Positions 47,131 to 60,456 are shown, counted from the first letter of the stretch. The stretch: 64,000 nt of DNA from Stropharia rugosoannulata (GCA_028532985.1 JANCIK010000002.1:1922001-1986000); one strand, 5' to 3'. A program made the numbers and translations. The notes: a model not told the origin generated them from the sequence alone.

Positions 47131-47815
47131 CTGGAAGAGCGGTAAAGCATCTAACAAGTGCATTCAAGAGAGCTTTTATCTGTCGGAAATGCAAAGCGAC
47201 ATTAACGTGGAAGTAGGTATAAATTGTCCGAATATGAAGCGGGGCCGTCTCCACGGGGTTTCTGTACTTCATGAAAGAGTACTGGATCATACTGGGGTGA
47301 TGCAATCGAGAGAATGGTCCGGAACTCCGGGATCTTTCCAGTCGTTTCTGAAGCAGAAACCGAGAAATTCATTACGCCGAAGATATTTGAGAGGTTGGAT
47401 TGGTCTAATTTTGACCTGTAGCGGACAAACTGAACGTCTATGCAGGTGCCAACTTCCAAGTGTAGAGTCACGGAGCAACTTGTGGATGATTTACTAAATG
47501 TCCAAATCTATTCATTATCGTATGTATGAATTTGATTAAGCTTGAAGTAAGCAGACGGCCAAGAATCCTTTGAGATCTTGCTTGAAGTTCAAGAAACGGA
47601 GATGACGGAGTAGCAAGAGATAGAGTAGGATGATAGAGCCTTCGTCGGCAGAACTCTGGGTCTAATTGCGCGTCTAAATTTGGAGTGCATTTGATCTTGT
47701 GACCCACCCTCATTTCAATTTTTCCGCCTATGGTCAACAGGCGCTGTTCCATACGACGCGTCACTTCCTTTCCTCTCCTTCGTCGTGAGCCTCAGCGTAC
47801 TAAGAATATACAAAA
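47131..47815. other. Intergenic region, no supported gene
   Basis: About 685 bp between divergent genes. A 98-codon minus-strand frame at 47468-47764 shows no domain. It should hold promoters for the secreted protein and the PPR gene. Confidence 0.5.
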
Positions 47816-49851
47816 ATGCTTGGAAACGCAACGAAGCGCGCCACTTTGCGTGGCAGTCTCGCATTGGACTGCGTGTCGTCGTCGCACAATGGTGGACTTC
47901 CATTGAAATCGTTCTCAACATGGCTCGGCACTCATCATTCTCCCCAAAGCAGTCAATCTTCTAAGTCCAACGAAATACTGCCTGGGATATCTGTTATACA
48001 AAGCACTCGTCGATATGCATCTACGACGCGTCGTTCTTCAGACGCTAACACGAATGAAGCTGACTTTGCCCAATTACCACGTTTCCTGCGGCGACAGCAT
48101 TTGCAAGCTGAAAAACCTGACACCTCTTCTACCGTAACTCATACTCGATCCAAAAACCTTAGCGTCAGCAAACCTGTGTCTAGCAACACTGGTTCCGCGC
48201 CAAAGGCACCGAGAACGTTCCGGTCAAAGCATTATGATCCAGGAGAGGCAACGCCGAAGTCAGAAATGCGTCTACTGGAACCCTACACCCTTTCCTCGAG
48301 ATTGAAAAAACTATGTGATGCAGGAAAGATGGATGAAGCCGTAGATATGCTTAAAAACGCTCCCCTCGATGCACAAAATACTCCGGTGTGGAATACACTC
48401 ATATGGGAAGCCCTGAAAGTAAATCGCTACCAACTTGCTTACCAGCTATTCGTTGATGTAAGACTCTTTGTTGCGGGACGGACTTGAATACCTCTGACAC
48501 TATCAAATAGATGAAGCGACGGGGCTTCAGTCCAACGTCACGTACATTCCAAACTTTCTTCAATGGGTTGGCGCGAATAGAAGACTGGAGTATATACCCC
48601 AAACAACTCACCAACGCTCGTTCATTGTATGACGGCTTCCAACGGCACATAGCTTCCGTCAAAAGGGCAGACCCAGGCGATCCTGAGCTTACACCTGAGT
48701 CGCTCGCAGGATACATCCGTATATTGGGAAATGCAGGGGAGTATCAGGAAATCTTTGACGTTTACTATGAGATGGACCAATCCGGACCCATGGCACCCAC
48801 TAAGGTGGTTTGGACCGCCATGTTCCAGGCAATCTCCAGTGCGAAGAATAGTGCAAAGGAGGGAGGTGCCAAAGTGGCTGCGGATGCCCGTCTTCTTTGG
48901 AACCAAATGTCAAAAGCGTCAAAGAAAAACTCTGAAGTAGTCCCTGATTCACATACCGTATCTGCCGCGTTGATTGCACTTTCCGATGGGAACAAGATGG
49001 ATCACGACCTTGGTTTCAGAATCATCTCAGAGTACTACGGCCTGGTCGCGGAAGGTGCTGCGACGCAAGCTGGGTCTCTGCCCCTGGGCCCTGAATCCTT
49101 CAATACCATCCTGCAATTCTGCAACCGCACGAAAAATCACGAGTATGCGCTCAAATTCTTCCAGCAGCTCAAGAAACGTGGCAAAGCAGCTGGCGGCGTC
49201 TCCATCCTCGATCGCCTGCACATGGAAGAAGTCTTGAAGGCGGACCTTGCTATCAGTGGTGCGGGACTGGGTTACCATGCCTTAGACACACTCGAGTGGA
49301 TGCTGCGCCAGGAAATCACCCGCGAAAACGGCCCCAAGATCCGCCCCTCGCTGACGACGTACAACCTCGTCATGCAGGCGTGCTGGCGCAGCGCCGACTG
49401 GAGCTCTGCTGTGCGTACTTTCGAGCTGATGACTGGGTACCACGCCCATGATTTCATGGACGGCTCCATTGCTAGCGCCCCGAGGCTGGACGTGCGTGGT
49501 GGTGGCAGAAACCTTCAGCCCACAGTCGAGATCATGTCATCCATGATACGCACGGCCTATGCAACGAAAAATCGCGCAGATATGCGCCAGGCCTTGCGTA
49601 TTGCATGTTATATCGGTCTTGACGAGATTATGCGCACAAAGGGACCTTCTACACAGCACGAGACCAGAAAAGCCGTGAAACACCGCGCACTCTTTGGGAA
49701 AAAACTAGCCGCCGCGGTGCTGGAGACTTCCGACTATGTTCTAGCAGATAATGGCAAGTATGCAAAGCCAGTTGAAGCTGCAAAATGGCGTTCATTGGCT
49801 AGACAGGCAAAAAGTCTAGCCTCTCAAACGATACCAGAAGGCGATGTATAA
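47816..49851 (+). CDS. Pentatricopeptide repeat protein, mitochondrial
   Basis: Predicted organelle RNA-binding protein acting in mitochondrial RNA processing or translation. The first ~110 residues are Ser/Arg-rich with a presequence (MLGNATKRATLRGSLALDCV). PPR-like helical pairs follow: LEPYTLSSRLKKLCDAGKMD EAVDMLK, PVWNTLIWEALKVNRYQLAY QLF, MKRRGFSPTSRTFQTFFNGL, ESLAGYIRILGNAGEYQEIF, KVVWTAMFQAISS, ESFNTILQFCNRTKNHEYAL, SLTTYNLVMQACWRSADWSS, and TVEIMSSMIRTAYATKNRAD. One intron (48456-48510) separates LFVD from MKRRGF. The target transcript is unknown; I cannot assign a named yeast orthologue. The second half is more GC-rich than the first. Confidence 0.87.
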
Positions 49852-50146
49852 GTGCACAATACCAGACATACCACCACTCAAATCTACTCAAGCCCTCTCC
49901 TCGACAGGCCTACAACGTACTGCTGTATTCTTATCTCACGTATATATGGTATATAATGATAGTCCTCCTTGTTTTGCCTATATTCAGACTAATATAATGG
50001 GTTCCGCGTCAAACAAATAGTAATTAGAAAGCAATTAACAGGTCGACAGCTCGTAACACGACACAACTCGTATTGAAGCTATGTATCGGTGATCAGTAAA
50101 TAGAGATGTCCATACAAGTCCGAGAAAAAATGCACGTCAATTGACA
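49852..50146. other. Convergent intergenic region
   Basis: About 295 bp, AT-rich, holding the 3' ends of the PPR and aspartic protease transcripts. Nothing else seen. Confidence 0.55.
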
Positions 50147-52397
50147 TTATGCTACAGATTTGGGTCGGTCGCCTGGCCCAAAGCCTTTCCGATCGAATCC
50201 ATGGAAAGCAGGGGAAGGAGGAACAAAGGTGTCCTCCGTAAGGGCCATGGAAACTGGTTCGTATGTGTGTGGTCCGGGCGAACCAGCAACGTAGGTATTT
50301 CTCGGGTTCATAGGCATAGGTGCCATCCCCCCGTCACCAGAGTTGATGGAGTTGAGGTCGACGGGCGGCATTGGGCTCATGCGCGCCCTGGGTGTGCGAG
50401 CAGTAGGGTTGCGTTGCCTGCGCTTGCGGCAGAAGCTAACGAGCCAGACGATGCAGCATACTATGACGATGAGAGCGTTCAGAGCAACGATGCCCAGCAT
50501 CGCCGGAATGAACTTGGATATCCTTTCGAGTGTGTCGGAAATATCAGTTGAAATGGCAAATGACGGGGCGACGGAGACGCCATTGAGACCAACGTATGTG
50601 ATGTTACTTCTAGGTTGACCGCCGCGAGCTTGTGTGAAATCAATTGAGGCTTGGTCTGCGTCAATGATTGACAGTAATTTCATGTATGGATTACCCATTT
50701 TTCCAGACTCATCGTAATCGCCGAAATCATAGACAGAGTAGACAGATCGTAGGAAATTGTCGCCAACCAACCAGTCACTAGACGGATATAAGTAGGCAGT
50801 TCGCGCAATGAATAATAAAATAAACGCACTAATCATTATTGGGTGGGAAGGTAGTCGGAACAAATGATCCAATGCAAATGGTACCATTTAAAGAATTCAC
50901 TGACGGAATGACATCTAGGGGATGAAGAGGGAATACTTGACCGCTAAAATGTGAATAGTATTTATTTTCGGCGTCGTCATCAAGATAAATTCACACCCAC
51001 CCTATTTGAAGCGCCATATCAATTTCAGCTTCACAAGGGACTCTCCAATATTGTATGGAGGCGTCGTAATAAGCTCCTTCAATACCACCATAGATTGCAT
51101 TTGTAACTTCCATGGGCAAATACCTATAATATATCATGAGAGCAATTTTCGAAAGTTCGTGAGCGGACATACGTGTAAGAAGAACCGCTATCCATTAAAA
51201 CAACTGCCTTGTTGGTGGGAGCTCCATTAACCTTGGTCGTGGGCACTGTTATTGTGTCGTTAACGATAAGTGAATCTAAGAGCAGGTTCCACCGGAAAGG
51301 ATCATTAATAGGCCATGTCGGAATATGCTCGTTTCCGGCGACAGCAGTGTACGCGGGGTCCAATTCGCCTATGACAATGTTGAATAACGTTAAACCAAAA
51401 GATACGGGTTAACGTACCAATTGCGAAACTGCCCTCGACCTCATCTTCAACTGCGGAAGCGTTTGCCCGTGACAACGCAAATGCAATGAAATTTTGCTCA
51501 TCCGGGTTCGCCGCAAACAAATTGAAGAGCAAGCTGCGGCCAGTTGATGACGAGGTGCTGTTGACTAAAAGATCAATTGATGAAAGGCGAGTGAAGCCCA
51601 GACCAGCAATTCCCTGAGCCCCATAACCTAAGGCGGGATTATTGACTTGTACTGCATCGATTAGAGCTTGTGAGGGGACAGAGATGCTTGAAATACTGTT
51701 AATAAATGAATCTTGAAAAGTTTCAAATAAAGCCATACCCAACGAAAGTGACAGGCGCATATGCAACTTGACCCTGTGCCCACCCTATAGCATACTGAAG
51801 AGGAATAAATTTGAGAGAGCTTGTGGAAATAAATATGCTAAGAAGCTTACTGTGAGATTGTAAGAAAGACTCTGTTTAAATGAGCTCCAACTTTCATTTA
51901 CAGTAGCAACGATGTTCGACTCACCGTTTCGTTTACATTGGGTATGGGATGCGTTTCACCCTTAATGAACAAGTCGGAGGAACCAGTGTCGAGTTGGACA
52001 GGGTACTCTGAAGAAAGAAGGCATGCATGAGGACAGGGATGCACATGGATTGAACGGAAGACGCACCGACGCCGCCTACAGTGATCTAAGCCAAATGCAG
52101 AACGTGAAAAACTTAATTTGTCATAATCCTGGATGCACTCACGTTGGCAAGGTATATGAGGTCGTGCACCGAGCTGTGAGTGGGTGAGCGAGCTGGACGA
52201 TAGATTTCAAGGAAGGCAAACCTGAGATCGAAAGTGTTGTTTGTTGAGGGTTGGGCGACATTGGTTTGCAAATCAGCAGGAGAGTCGTAGGCGCGCTTGT
52301 GCAAAGAATGTGACTGCTTGATTTTCTTGAAGGTGACTCTGTGTGCGGAGACAAAGACCGCAGCGAAGAGGACGGGTAGGGAGAGGAGGAGTTTCAT
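50147..52397 (-). CDS. Pepsin-type aspartic protease with C-terminal membrane anchor
   Basis: Secretory aspartyl protease. Signal peptide: MKLLLSLPVLFAAVFVSAHR, with a basic propeptide (VTFKKIKQSHSLHKR, a possible KR processing site). The first catalytic motif is PVQLDTGSSDLFIKGETHPI near 52000. Core strands include GAQGIAGLGF and FIAFALSRAN. The second catalytic motif is AVVLMDSGSSYTYV near 51190, so both aspartates are present. After the protease domain comes a Ser/Thr segment, one strong membrane helix (IPAMLGIVALNALIVIVCCI VWLVSF), a CRKRRQR stop-transfer and a ~75-residue cytosolic Pro/Ser tail ending GPGDRPKSVA. About eight introns. Such tethered pepsins occur in basidiomycetes; substrates are unknown. 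Confidence 0.88.
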
Positions 52398-52828
52398 GAA
52401 GGAGGGGGGGCCAAAGAGCGGGAGGTAGATAAGGAGCGTGGCACAGACGGGAGCCTGGAGGGACGCGAAGGCAAGCTGACCGTCCAAGTGTGACAAGGCA
52501 CTCAGCTCTTGTTTGCACTACTTTGATGTCTAATCTTGTAACAACATACAGAAATCATACGTAAAGTCTACAAATCCATTTACCCATCAGCTCAAGTCCT
52601 TCCCGCCTGCGCTCTACCTGCCCGCAGTTCGTGGCACCAAGCGCTCTTGGACCTCCGTGCTCATTGACCCGTTGCCACCGACAACGGGCCCGGACAAACT
52701 ATTGTCCCGCTTATTCCTTATGCACGTTGTAGCCGACGGTCCGGCAATGCCGTTCCCCATGTTTCCCCACATTTCTGATGCCCATCCCCTGACCCCTTCC
52801 CCTCTCTCACCCTCCCAATCTACCGGCC

Positions 52829-54973
52829 ATGACTGCAGCGTCCAGGAGCACCATCTTGCGCCTCATAAACGCGTCGCAGCACTCCGCATGTCCTTGCCAT
52901 GGTTGCCGGCCGTCCGTGCACCCCCATAGCCAGCTAAGTGCGGTCAACCAGTTGAGGAACTTTGCCACCCCTGTCACTCCAGTTGAGAAGGAATACGCAT
53001 TCGAGGTCTCGTTTTACCACTCTACTTCCTTGTGATGGGCTGTGACGCGTCCTTCTATCAGGTCGCAGCTTCCAACCTCAGATTTGGAGATGGTGTAACC
53101 GCAGAAGTTGGTATGGACCTCAAGAATATGGGAGCAACAAAGGTAAAATACTCTCAAATTTTTTTAAATACCAAGTCACTGAGGTAGCTCCAATAAAGGT
53201 CGCAGTCTTTACCGATCCGAATGTTGCAAAACTCAGGCCAATGCAAACTGTAAGTATTATTACAAACGAGTCTCAACAAACAATGCTTCAATTACTACTC
53301 AGGCTTTGGCGGCCCTGGAAGCTCAAAAAGACCTCCCCTTCGAAGTGTATGATCGCGTCGTTGCAGAGCCTACTGAAGACAGCTTTCGCGATGCTATTGC
53401 ATGGGCGCGTAAACATGACTTCAGTCACTACTTAGCGTAGGTCCGGCCGTCTGAATAGCGACGCATGCTTACATGATCAATCGCAGTGTAGGCGGAGGGA
53501 GCGTAATCGACACCGCCAAAGCGGCGAACCTGTAAGTAGCTGGCCTACCGTGGTAATCAGCCTTCTAGTTAGTTAATCTTCTTCTAGATACGCCGTGTAC
53601 AGAGATGCAGATTTGATGGATTTCATCAACGCCCCCGTAGGAAAAGGCCTTCCTATTACCAAAACCTTAAAACCTCTTATTGCAGTGCCTACCACAGCTG
53701 GAACTGGCTCCGAAACCACTGGGACCTCGATTCTTGATATTACATCGCGTTCATTCAAAACGGGGATTGCCAACCGGGCGATGAAACCAGTTTTGGGTAT
53801 AGTGGTTCGTACTTTATTTTATTTTCTGCAACATTAAAGCAAGGTATGAACTATGATCAACACAGGACACACGTAACACGGAGTCATGCCCTACTGCAGT
53901 TCATATCAGCGCTGGCCTTGATGTCCTGTTCCACAGTATGGAAAGTTACACTGCCATCCCGTAAGTAATTGCAAAGTCATCTCTGAAGATATTGACATCA
54001 TTCTGATGTACTATAAATAGATACACGGAGCGCACACCGCGTCCTGCCAATCCAATTCTTCGACCAGCGTATCAGGGCAGCAACCCTGTTGCTGATATCT
54101 TCTCTTTGTGGGCTCTTCAGACTACGGTTACTTACCTTCCTCGAATTGCCAAGAATCCTGATGACACTGAAGCTCGAAGGCAGATGCTGTATGTCCCGCT
54201 TGCAGGGTCTACTTAAATGTTGCTAATATACTTGGAAGCCTTGCTTCTTCTTTCGCAGGCATTGGTTTTGGGAACGCTGGCGTTCACTTGTGCCATGGGA
54301 TGAGTTATCCGGTAAGTGATAACTTGCACCAATTGCGTTCCACCTGCATATAACTCTTTGTCTAGATTTCTGGCCTGAATAAGAAAGGACCGAAGTATAA
54401 GCATCCTGGTTATGTTATGGATCATCCCATTATTCCACATGGTATAAGGTGGGGTCGTTGCTTTAAATAACTGATGCCTTTCATATTAACTGTGCGGACA
54501 TACAGCGTTGCATTGACTGGTCCAGCAGGTAAGATAACTGAGTGACCGATCAGCGTAGTAAAAGCTAACGTTCTCTCAGTGTTCCAATTTACTGCACCAT
54601 CGTCTCCGGACCGCCATCGTCAAGCTTTAGCCATCTTCAACGGAACGACCACCTCGGACCCATCAATTACACAGATCCCAGACCGGGAGTTAGGCGCTCA
54701 TATTTACGAGTCAATCGCACGCTTCTTGGACGGACTTGGGGTTCCCCGTGGACTGAAAGCTGTTGGGTAAGTAGATGCTTTTCACGGGTCTCCCGGCTTC
54801 CATTTAATATACTGAACATGCACAGATATACCAGTGGAGACATTGAAAAGCTTGTCGAGGGTACACTCCCGCAGAGGCGCGTTCTTGACTTAGCTCCTGG
54901 TATTGGTGATGTTATCGGTTCCGACGGGAAGGAACACTTATTGAGGATAATGGAAAGATCTCTTGAATATTAG
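52829..54973 (+). CDS. Hydroxyacid-oxoacid transhydrogenase, mitochondrial (ADHFE1/HOT)
   Basis: Iron-containing alcohol dehydrogenase family enzyme that oxidises 4-hydroxybutyrate with reduction of 2-oxoglutarate to 2-hydroxyglutarate. N-terminal presequence: [20 protein letters not shown]. Domain: [40 protein letters not shown], the nucleotide-binding [73 protein letters not shown], and the metal-binding [20 protein letters not shown] and [20 protein letters not shown]. The end is [20 protein letters not shown] and RIMERSLEY. Around twelve exons, all GT...AG and in frame. Divergent from the protease gene over 431 bp. Confidence 0.93.
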
Positions 54974-55060
54974 TTGATCAGTTGGCGAAACAGTTGTATA
55001 TAATATATCTCAGAACATATGTTGACGACTTGATAAGCACTGTTTACATTCGCATTCCAT

Positions 55061-56313
55061 CTAAAGAGATCGGATTGGGCTCAAACCCGTTCCGCGATTT
55101 TCTAATTGCCGAATAGCATTTTCTTTGACGAGTTCTTCGAAACGCACTTGTGTACCACCAAATATATCTAGCGCGCTATTTACGTATTGATCGTAGGATT
55201 TGCATGTCAACACCATATTTGCTCACCTGCCGTATGTTAAATCCACACGCCCTTCAGACAGAATATCCACCAAAGTTAAATCCAATATATCTAAACAAGA
55301 ATTAATCCATGCCCAGAAATTCATATGTGTGTGAATGCCGTACGTTTGGCTCCTCCAGCATATGTGGTGGGGATACTTACCCACTCTCCCAATTCTATAT
55401 GAAATTAACTATTTCGACAAAAGGCAGATGATTAAAGTACGCACTCTTCACTAGATCCTCATCTATCCCTTGACACAGGCCCTCGACGTCAGCAGCATGA
55501 ATCAAGAATTCGCTGCAATATGCAGACAGCATATCAAGAGATTCTATACATAGAATTAAAAGTGATAACTTGTGTGCAGCAATAAGACTACCTTTCGTAA
55601 CCTCCATGTCTGTTATATCCTGCCACTTATTCATAGCAATGAGCCATCTACCATCCCGTCGTCGACAACTTAAGAAACGTGTTAACATGATACGACGATT
55701 CAATTGTATACTTGCATACCTAACGTCTACAACCAACCGGTCTTTCCCAACAACCCCTGAAATAGCCTTCAGGCGTTCCAAAGAAAATTTGCCGTTGGGG
55801 AAGAGATATGAAGTAACAATGATCTTGAAAGTGATGTCAGCGAGGTGACCACTTGCACAAAATAAGCGCTGATATTTTTACTTTGCTTGCTCCAGAATCT
55901 ATCCAGTACTGAGCATTAATGTCGGTGATTCCTCCTCCAACTTGGAGTTTGTCTAAGCTTTCTCAAGTTGTCAAGGTTCATCGCCAATGAATATACAAGT
56001 GTCGAACCTGGCCACGCAGAAAGTGCTTTTAAAGCTGCCTCATCATTTCCGGATCCTAGTTTGATAACATGTCCTCCTTCGAGATTGTGTTCTTTATATA
56101 TTTGTGCAAATTCAGCTGCGCTTTGTCTGTCCGCGATAAATAGTTGGTTCCGTGAGTCTATGCTGTCAGTGTTCAGCTGCACCTTGCGACGAAGTTGATC
56201 TTCAACGTATCCGGAGAAGTATCTGACAAAGTTCCTCCAACAATCTGTTTTACTTGACCGTTATGTAGATCAATACATGGCCTGAACAGGCTCTTGCGAC
56301 GAGTAGCGGACAT
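55061..56313 (-). CDS. HIS6: ProFAR isomerase of histidine biosynthesis (HIS6)
   Basis: Catalyses the Amadori isomerisation of ProFAR to PRFAR, the fourth step of histidine synthesis; TIM barrel. Exons read [77 protein letters not shown], the conserved [19 protein letters not shown] region, [46 protein letters not shown], and [28 protein letters not shown]. The C-terminal part has [18 protein letters not shown]. The catalytic N-terminal Asp (CIDLHNG) and the HAADVEG aspartate are present. The last ~15 residues ([18 protein letters not shown]) differ from the usual short end. Several introns; divergent from RPL35. Confidence 0.92.
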
Positions 56314-56653
56314 AACAGTTATGAAATGAGCACTTCAAGGGCTTAGATCTCGCAATCGGAAGTAGATGTAATACGGATACCGCCGAAATGGTCAGATCCG
56401 CTGGCCGGCGTGGCGTGGGAGTAACTTTACAGTTTATAAAATAAGGTTCAGGACGCAAATGTGGAATCGTCGATTAAGTCACCGCTCAGCACGACGTCCC
56501 TCAAGGTGAGTAATCTATGCTGGTACGCTGAACGATCTTCGGGATGCACTTAGAATATAATAATGATGCTACGAAGAAATAATTTGGCGTCTCCAGTGAT
56601 TTTGTGTTAAGCAAGGACGACATATTAATTCTGTCATTTTAGATCCCACTAAA
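56314..56653. promoter_or_regulatory. HIS6/RPL35 bidirectional promoter region
   Basis: About 340 bp between two divergent starts. No clear TATA box for RPL35 and no binding site I can name with confidence. Confidence 0.45.
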
Positions 56654-57185
56654 ATGGCAAAAGTCAAGGCCTACGAGCTCCAATCCAAGTGCGTCCGAGT
56701 GGTGGACTTGTAGCGACTTACGATTGAACGCGAATTTTTAGGTCCAAGAATGACTTGTCGAAGCAACTTTTGGAACTGAAGAACGAACTCCTCACTCTGC
56801 GAGTGCAGAAGATTGCTGGTGGATCGGCGTCGAAGTTGACCAAGATGTGCGTCCTTTGCGCACTCTGCACTTATATGCACCAATTTATGCATATTTTAGC
56901 TCTACCGTTCGCAAGTCAATTGCTCGGGTCTTGACTGTCATGAACCAGAAGGCTCGCCAAAATCTCCGCGAATACTACAAGGGAAAGAAGTATATTCCCC
57001 TCGACCTCAGAACAAAGAAGACGCGCGCCATCCGACGAAGACTGACCAAGGTCTGTGTTATCATGTTGCTTACATTTAATCACACTAAATCGTTGCAATT
57101 GTAGCACGAGGCTTCGTTGAAGACCCTCAAGCAGACTAAGAAGGACCAGAACTTCCCTATCAGGAAGTACGCCGTCAAGGCTTGA
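56654..57185 (+). CDS. RPL35: 60S ribosomal protein L35 (uL29)
   Basis: Cytosolic large-subunit ribosomal protein at the exit tunnel, a docking site for SRP and chaperones. Four exons: [97 protein letters not shown], and [26 protein letters not shown]. Length (about 124 residues) and sequence are typical of uL29. Head-to-head with HIS6. Confidence 0.96.
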
Positions 57186-57799
57186 GTGGTGGAGGATTGG
57201 GCGATCGTGGGCCACGGATATGGTTATGTATTTTGCTACTCGTCAGTTTGCACTTGATTTTTTCCTCTTTTATGCGCCAAGCTATACATTTCATATCCAT
57301 GCCCGACAAAATCATCGAAAAGCTTGCGAAAGGTTGCGAACGAATATTGGAGTTGACACGTGATTACATAATCGCTTTAACTGGGATGCCTCTGGATGAC
57401 TGTTAGCACTGAGACTTGTGTGAAACAACATGCCTCTTGTGAGCGATGACCGCATTGTCGAAGAGCTCTGCCCCACTGGCTCCCACCGGGTGTGCGGTGG
57501 AAACGTCTTGTTTGAGCTTGTCGAAGAGTCGCTAGATAAGTTGGTTCGACTTAACGCAACTTGTCACTTCAGCAGCTGGTAAGTTCAGACTGCGTGAACC
57601 TTCCGCCAACGTTAAGGAGACTCTTCCTCGGAACTCACGAAGTGTATTAGCAGTGTAATTTTAGCAACCATGGTACGTGATGGGATCAGAACTTAGTTGG
57701 CTCACGTGTGATCTGTCGCTATCTATTGACTTCTCACTCTCATGAGGTCAGAGGCGAGAGGCTGATATTGCCGTCTCCACTTCTTTTCTTCCCTTTACC
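57186..57799. other. Intergenic region with a small hairpin, no supported gene
   Basis: About 615 bp. Around 57494-57512 lies a perfect CCACCG/CGGTGG hairpin, and GTCGAAGAG occurs twice (near 57456 and 57518). I compared it mentally with U3, SRP RNA and RNase P hallmarks and found no match. It contains the promoter of the kinase gene, with a CACGTG-containing stretch near 57703. Confidence 0.4.
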
Positions 57800-60120
57800 A
57801 TGTCTCCCGTCAGCTCAAGGAGGCATTCCCCATCTGACGATTCCTCCCCCCAGGTCAAAGCAACACGCTCGCCACCTTCATCTCCAAAAGCCGATTATAA
57901 GAGCCGGCCAAGAGACCCACATCCTATCCCCAGTAGCGATCCCGCCAGTCAGTATTCTCTCCTCGAGAAATTGGGCACGGGGAGCTTCGGAGTTGTATAC
58001 AAAGCTATTCATAATGAGACGAAACAGATAGTTGCGGTCAAGCAGATCGGTATGCTTATCTCATAGGTTCATATCGTTAGCCTTCTCATTATGCCTCGTT
58101 TCAGACCTCGAGGACTCTGACGACGATATCTCGGAGATTCAGCAAGAAATTGCAAGTCTTGCGCAGTGCGACTCAGAATATGTCACCAGGTATTACGGCT
58201 CGTTCGTCGTCAACTATAAGCTCTGGATCATCATGGAGTACTTGGCTGGAGGCTCTTGCTTAGACCTGCTGAAGGCGGGCACATTCTCGGAAGCTCACAT
58301 TGCAGTTATCTGTCGCGAATTGCTGTTAGGCCTTGACTACCTCCATACTGAGGGCACCATCCACCGTGACATCAAGGCCGCTAATGTCCTTCTTTCATCC
58401 TCCGGCAAAGTGAAGCTTGCGGACTTCGGTGTGGCCGCTCAACTCACGAATACTCTTCGCCATACGTTCGTGGGAACTCCCTTCTGGATGGCGCCAGAAG
58501 TTATTAGGCAAGCCGGATATGATTCCAAAGCAGACATGTGGAGTTTGGGCATTACTGCTATAGAGATGGCCAAAGGAGAACCACCGCTCGCCGAATATCA
58601 TCCCATGCGTGTATTATTTTTGATCCCCAAGGCTAAACCACCCGTTCTGGAAGGCCCTTTTTCAACAACGTTCAAGGATTTCGTCAGTCTCTGTTTGACA
58701 AAAGATCCTAAATTGGTAGGATGATAAACTTATACATATAGCTACGTTTATGACTGACGTTGTGGCAGCGGCCATCCGCTAACGAACTTCTGCAACACCG
58801 TTTCATTCGCAATGCAAAGAAAACATCATACCTGACGGAGTTGATCGAACGCTATCAGGAATACCGTGTACGTTTACCTCCCAAAAATCAGGTTAACCAT
58901 GCCTCCATGCGGAGCAACGGCACTTGGGATGTTAACGACACTATGAGGAGCGATTGGAACTTCGATACTGTGAAATCCGTAGCGGCCCTAGGGACATTTA
59001 GAGGTAATATCAACGACTTATCACTACCTCCCGGGATGATTGCAGAGGATGATGAATCATTCGATGTCGATGCCGATGAGGACTCAATGGACACCGGAGC
59101 GGCTACTCGTGGAAGCGAACAAACTCAAGTCAATGGATTAGGAATGAACAGCGAAGCAGCCCATTCAACCATGGTAATCAAGTCACCTGTCCTAGATTTA
59201 CAAGATGCAGAAGAAGGGCCAACTGGTGAGCCGTGACGTCTACTGCATATGCTAAAGCTAGTCTAGTTACTAAGTTATTTTAGGTGCGCCTCCTGCATAT
59301 TCTGGATCTGTTCGTTCTTCCCGGAGGGCATCGTACGCTGCTCGTATTTCGACAGAAGGAACAGGCACAGTGCTTAGAGAAGGTGACCTCGGAACGGGAG
59401 TCGACACGATACGCCCAATCAAGAAGGTTGATCCGGCTGGATCCCTTAGGCTGTCAACCGAATTTGTTGGAAGCATACGGAAAGAGGCGTCTGCCTCTTC
59501 ACGGTCCTCGACACAGAATCGTGGTACAAGCGATTTGGCGAAGGCCGGATCCTCTTTAGTCAACGAAGTGGTACTACCTATTCTCTCAAATGTAAGTCTT
59601 CGGGCCTTCAACTAACAGTTTCGTCACCAATACTTATTTACTTATTTATCACTAGACAATTCGGGACGACATGGACGCTCGCGAAATTGAGTCTTTGAGT
59701 ATGCTTCAAAAAGGGTTCGAAGATCTCAAGGACGCAAACCCCGAGTTAGCGTATAATGTCATTCTTGACATATTGCAGGGAATAAATGAGTAAGTGATTC
59801 CGTTATTCATTCGTACTTTGTTGACGGGAATTACGTCCAGTAATGCTGCTGTAAAGCATCATGTACAAACTTCTCGTGGACTGTTCCCACATAAGCGTAT
59901 CGTCCGTAAGAGTGAAATGACTTCCAAGGGCCTGGTGGTCATTGAGGATGTAGAAGAAATTTCTGGACTGCCCCCTTCATCAAGCCCCCCTGGCTCCGCT
60001 GTCTTGACGCCGGGCCAGCAAGGTCCAGAGTCTCCAAAGAAGTCTCCAATAGCCGAACTTCTCTATATGCGCTGGCTTGAAGGTCTCAAGCTCAAGTGGC
60101 CAAACATTCTATCTCCATAA
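57800..60120 (+). CDS. STE20-like GCK-III kinase (Nak1/Kic1 type)
   Basis: Serine/threonine kinase expected to act with Mo25 in the MOR/RAM network controlling polarity and morphogenesis through NDR kinases. N-terminal Ser/Pro stretch, then the kinase domain: [64 protein letters not shown], catalytic [15 protein letters not shown] in [23 protein letters not shown] in [20 protein letters not shown], and [22 protein letters not shown]. All catalytic motifs are intact. A long variable linker (acidic at ~59050-59100) precedes the C-terminal helices [20 protein letters not shown] and the conserved end [20 protein letters not shown]. About seven exons. Confidence 0.93.
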
Positions 60121-60456
60121 TCGCCCTTCCTATCTAGTTGGTTTATCACCTGGATTTTCTACTCGCACATCACTTGTTACCTTTGGTTGCTTGATACTAT
60201 ACCCTGGTTCTGACTGGCTTTCCTTAATGCTATCAATATTGCATGCATAATGTTTGTTTTGCGCATCTTTACCTTTGCCTTACGATGATGAAGATAATGT
60301 ACACTTATTCTCATGACCTCACGAACATGTACGACATTTAACGTGAAATTGGTTAAATAAATGACAAAGCATTGCCCGTGTTATAACTGTTATGTAAATG
60401 CCTCTGTCGTTCATTTCTGGGCCCAATCTTGTGTACCATCATGCAAAGAGGCATAC
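60121..60456. other. Convergent intergenic region
   Basis: About 335 bp of 3' flanking sequence between the kinase and GMC oxidoreductase genes, AT-rich, with no supported feature. Confidence 0.5.
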
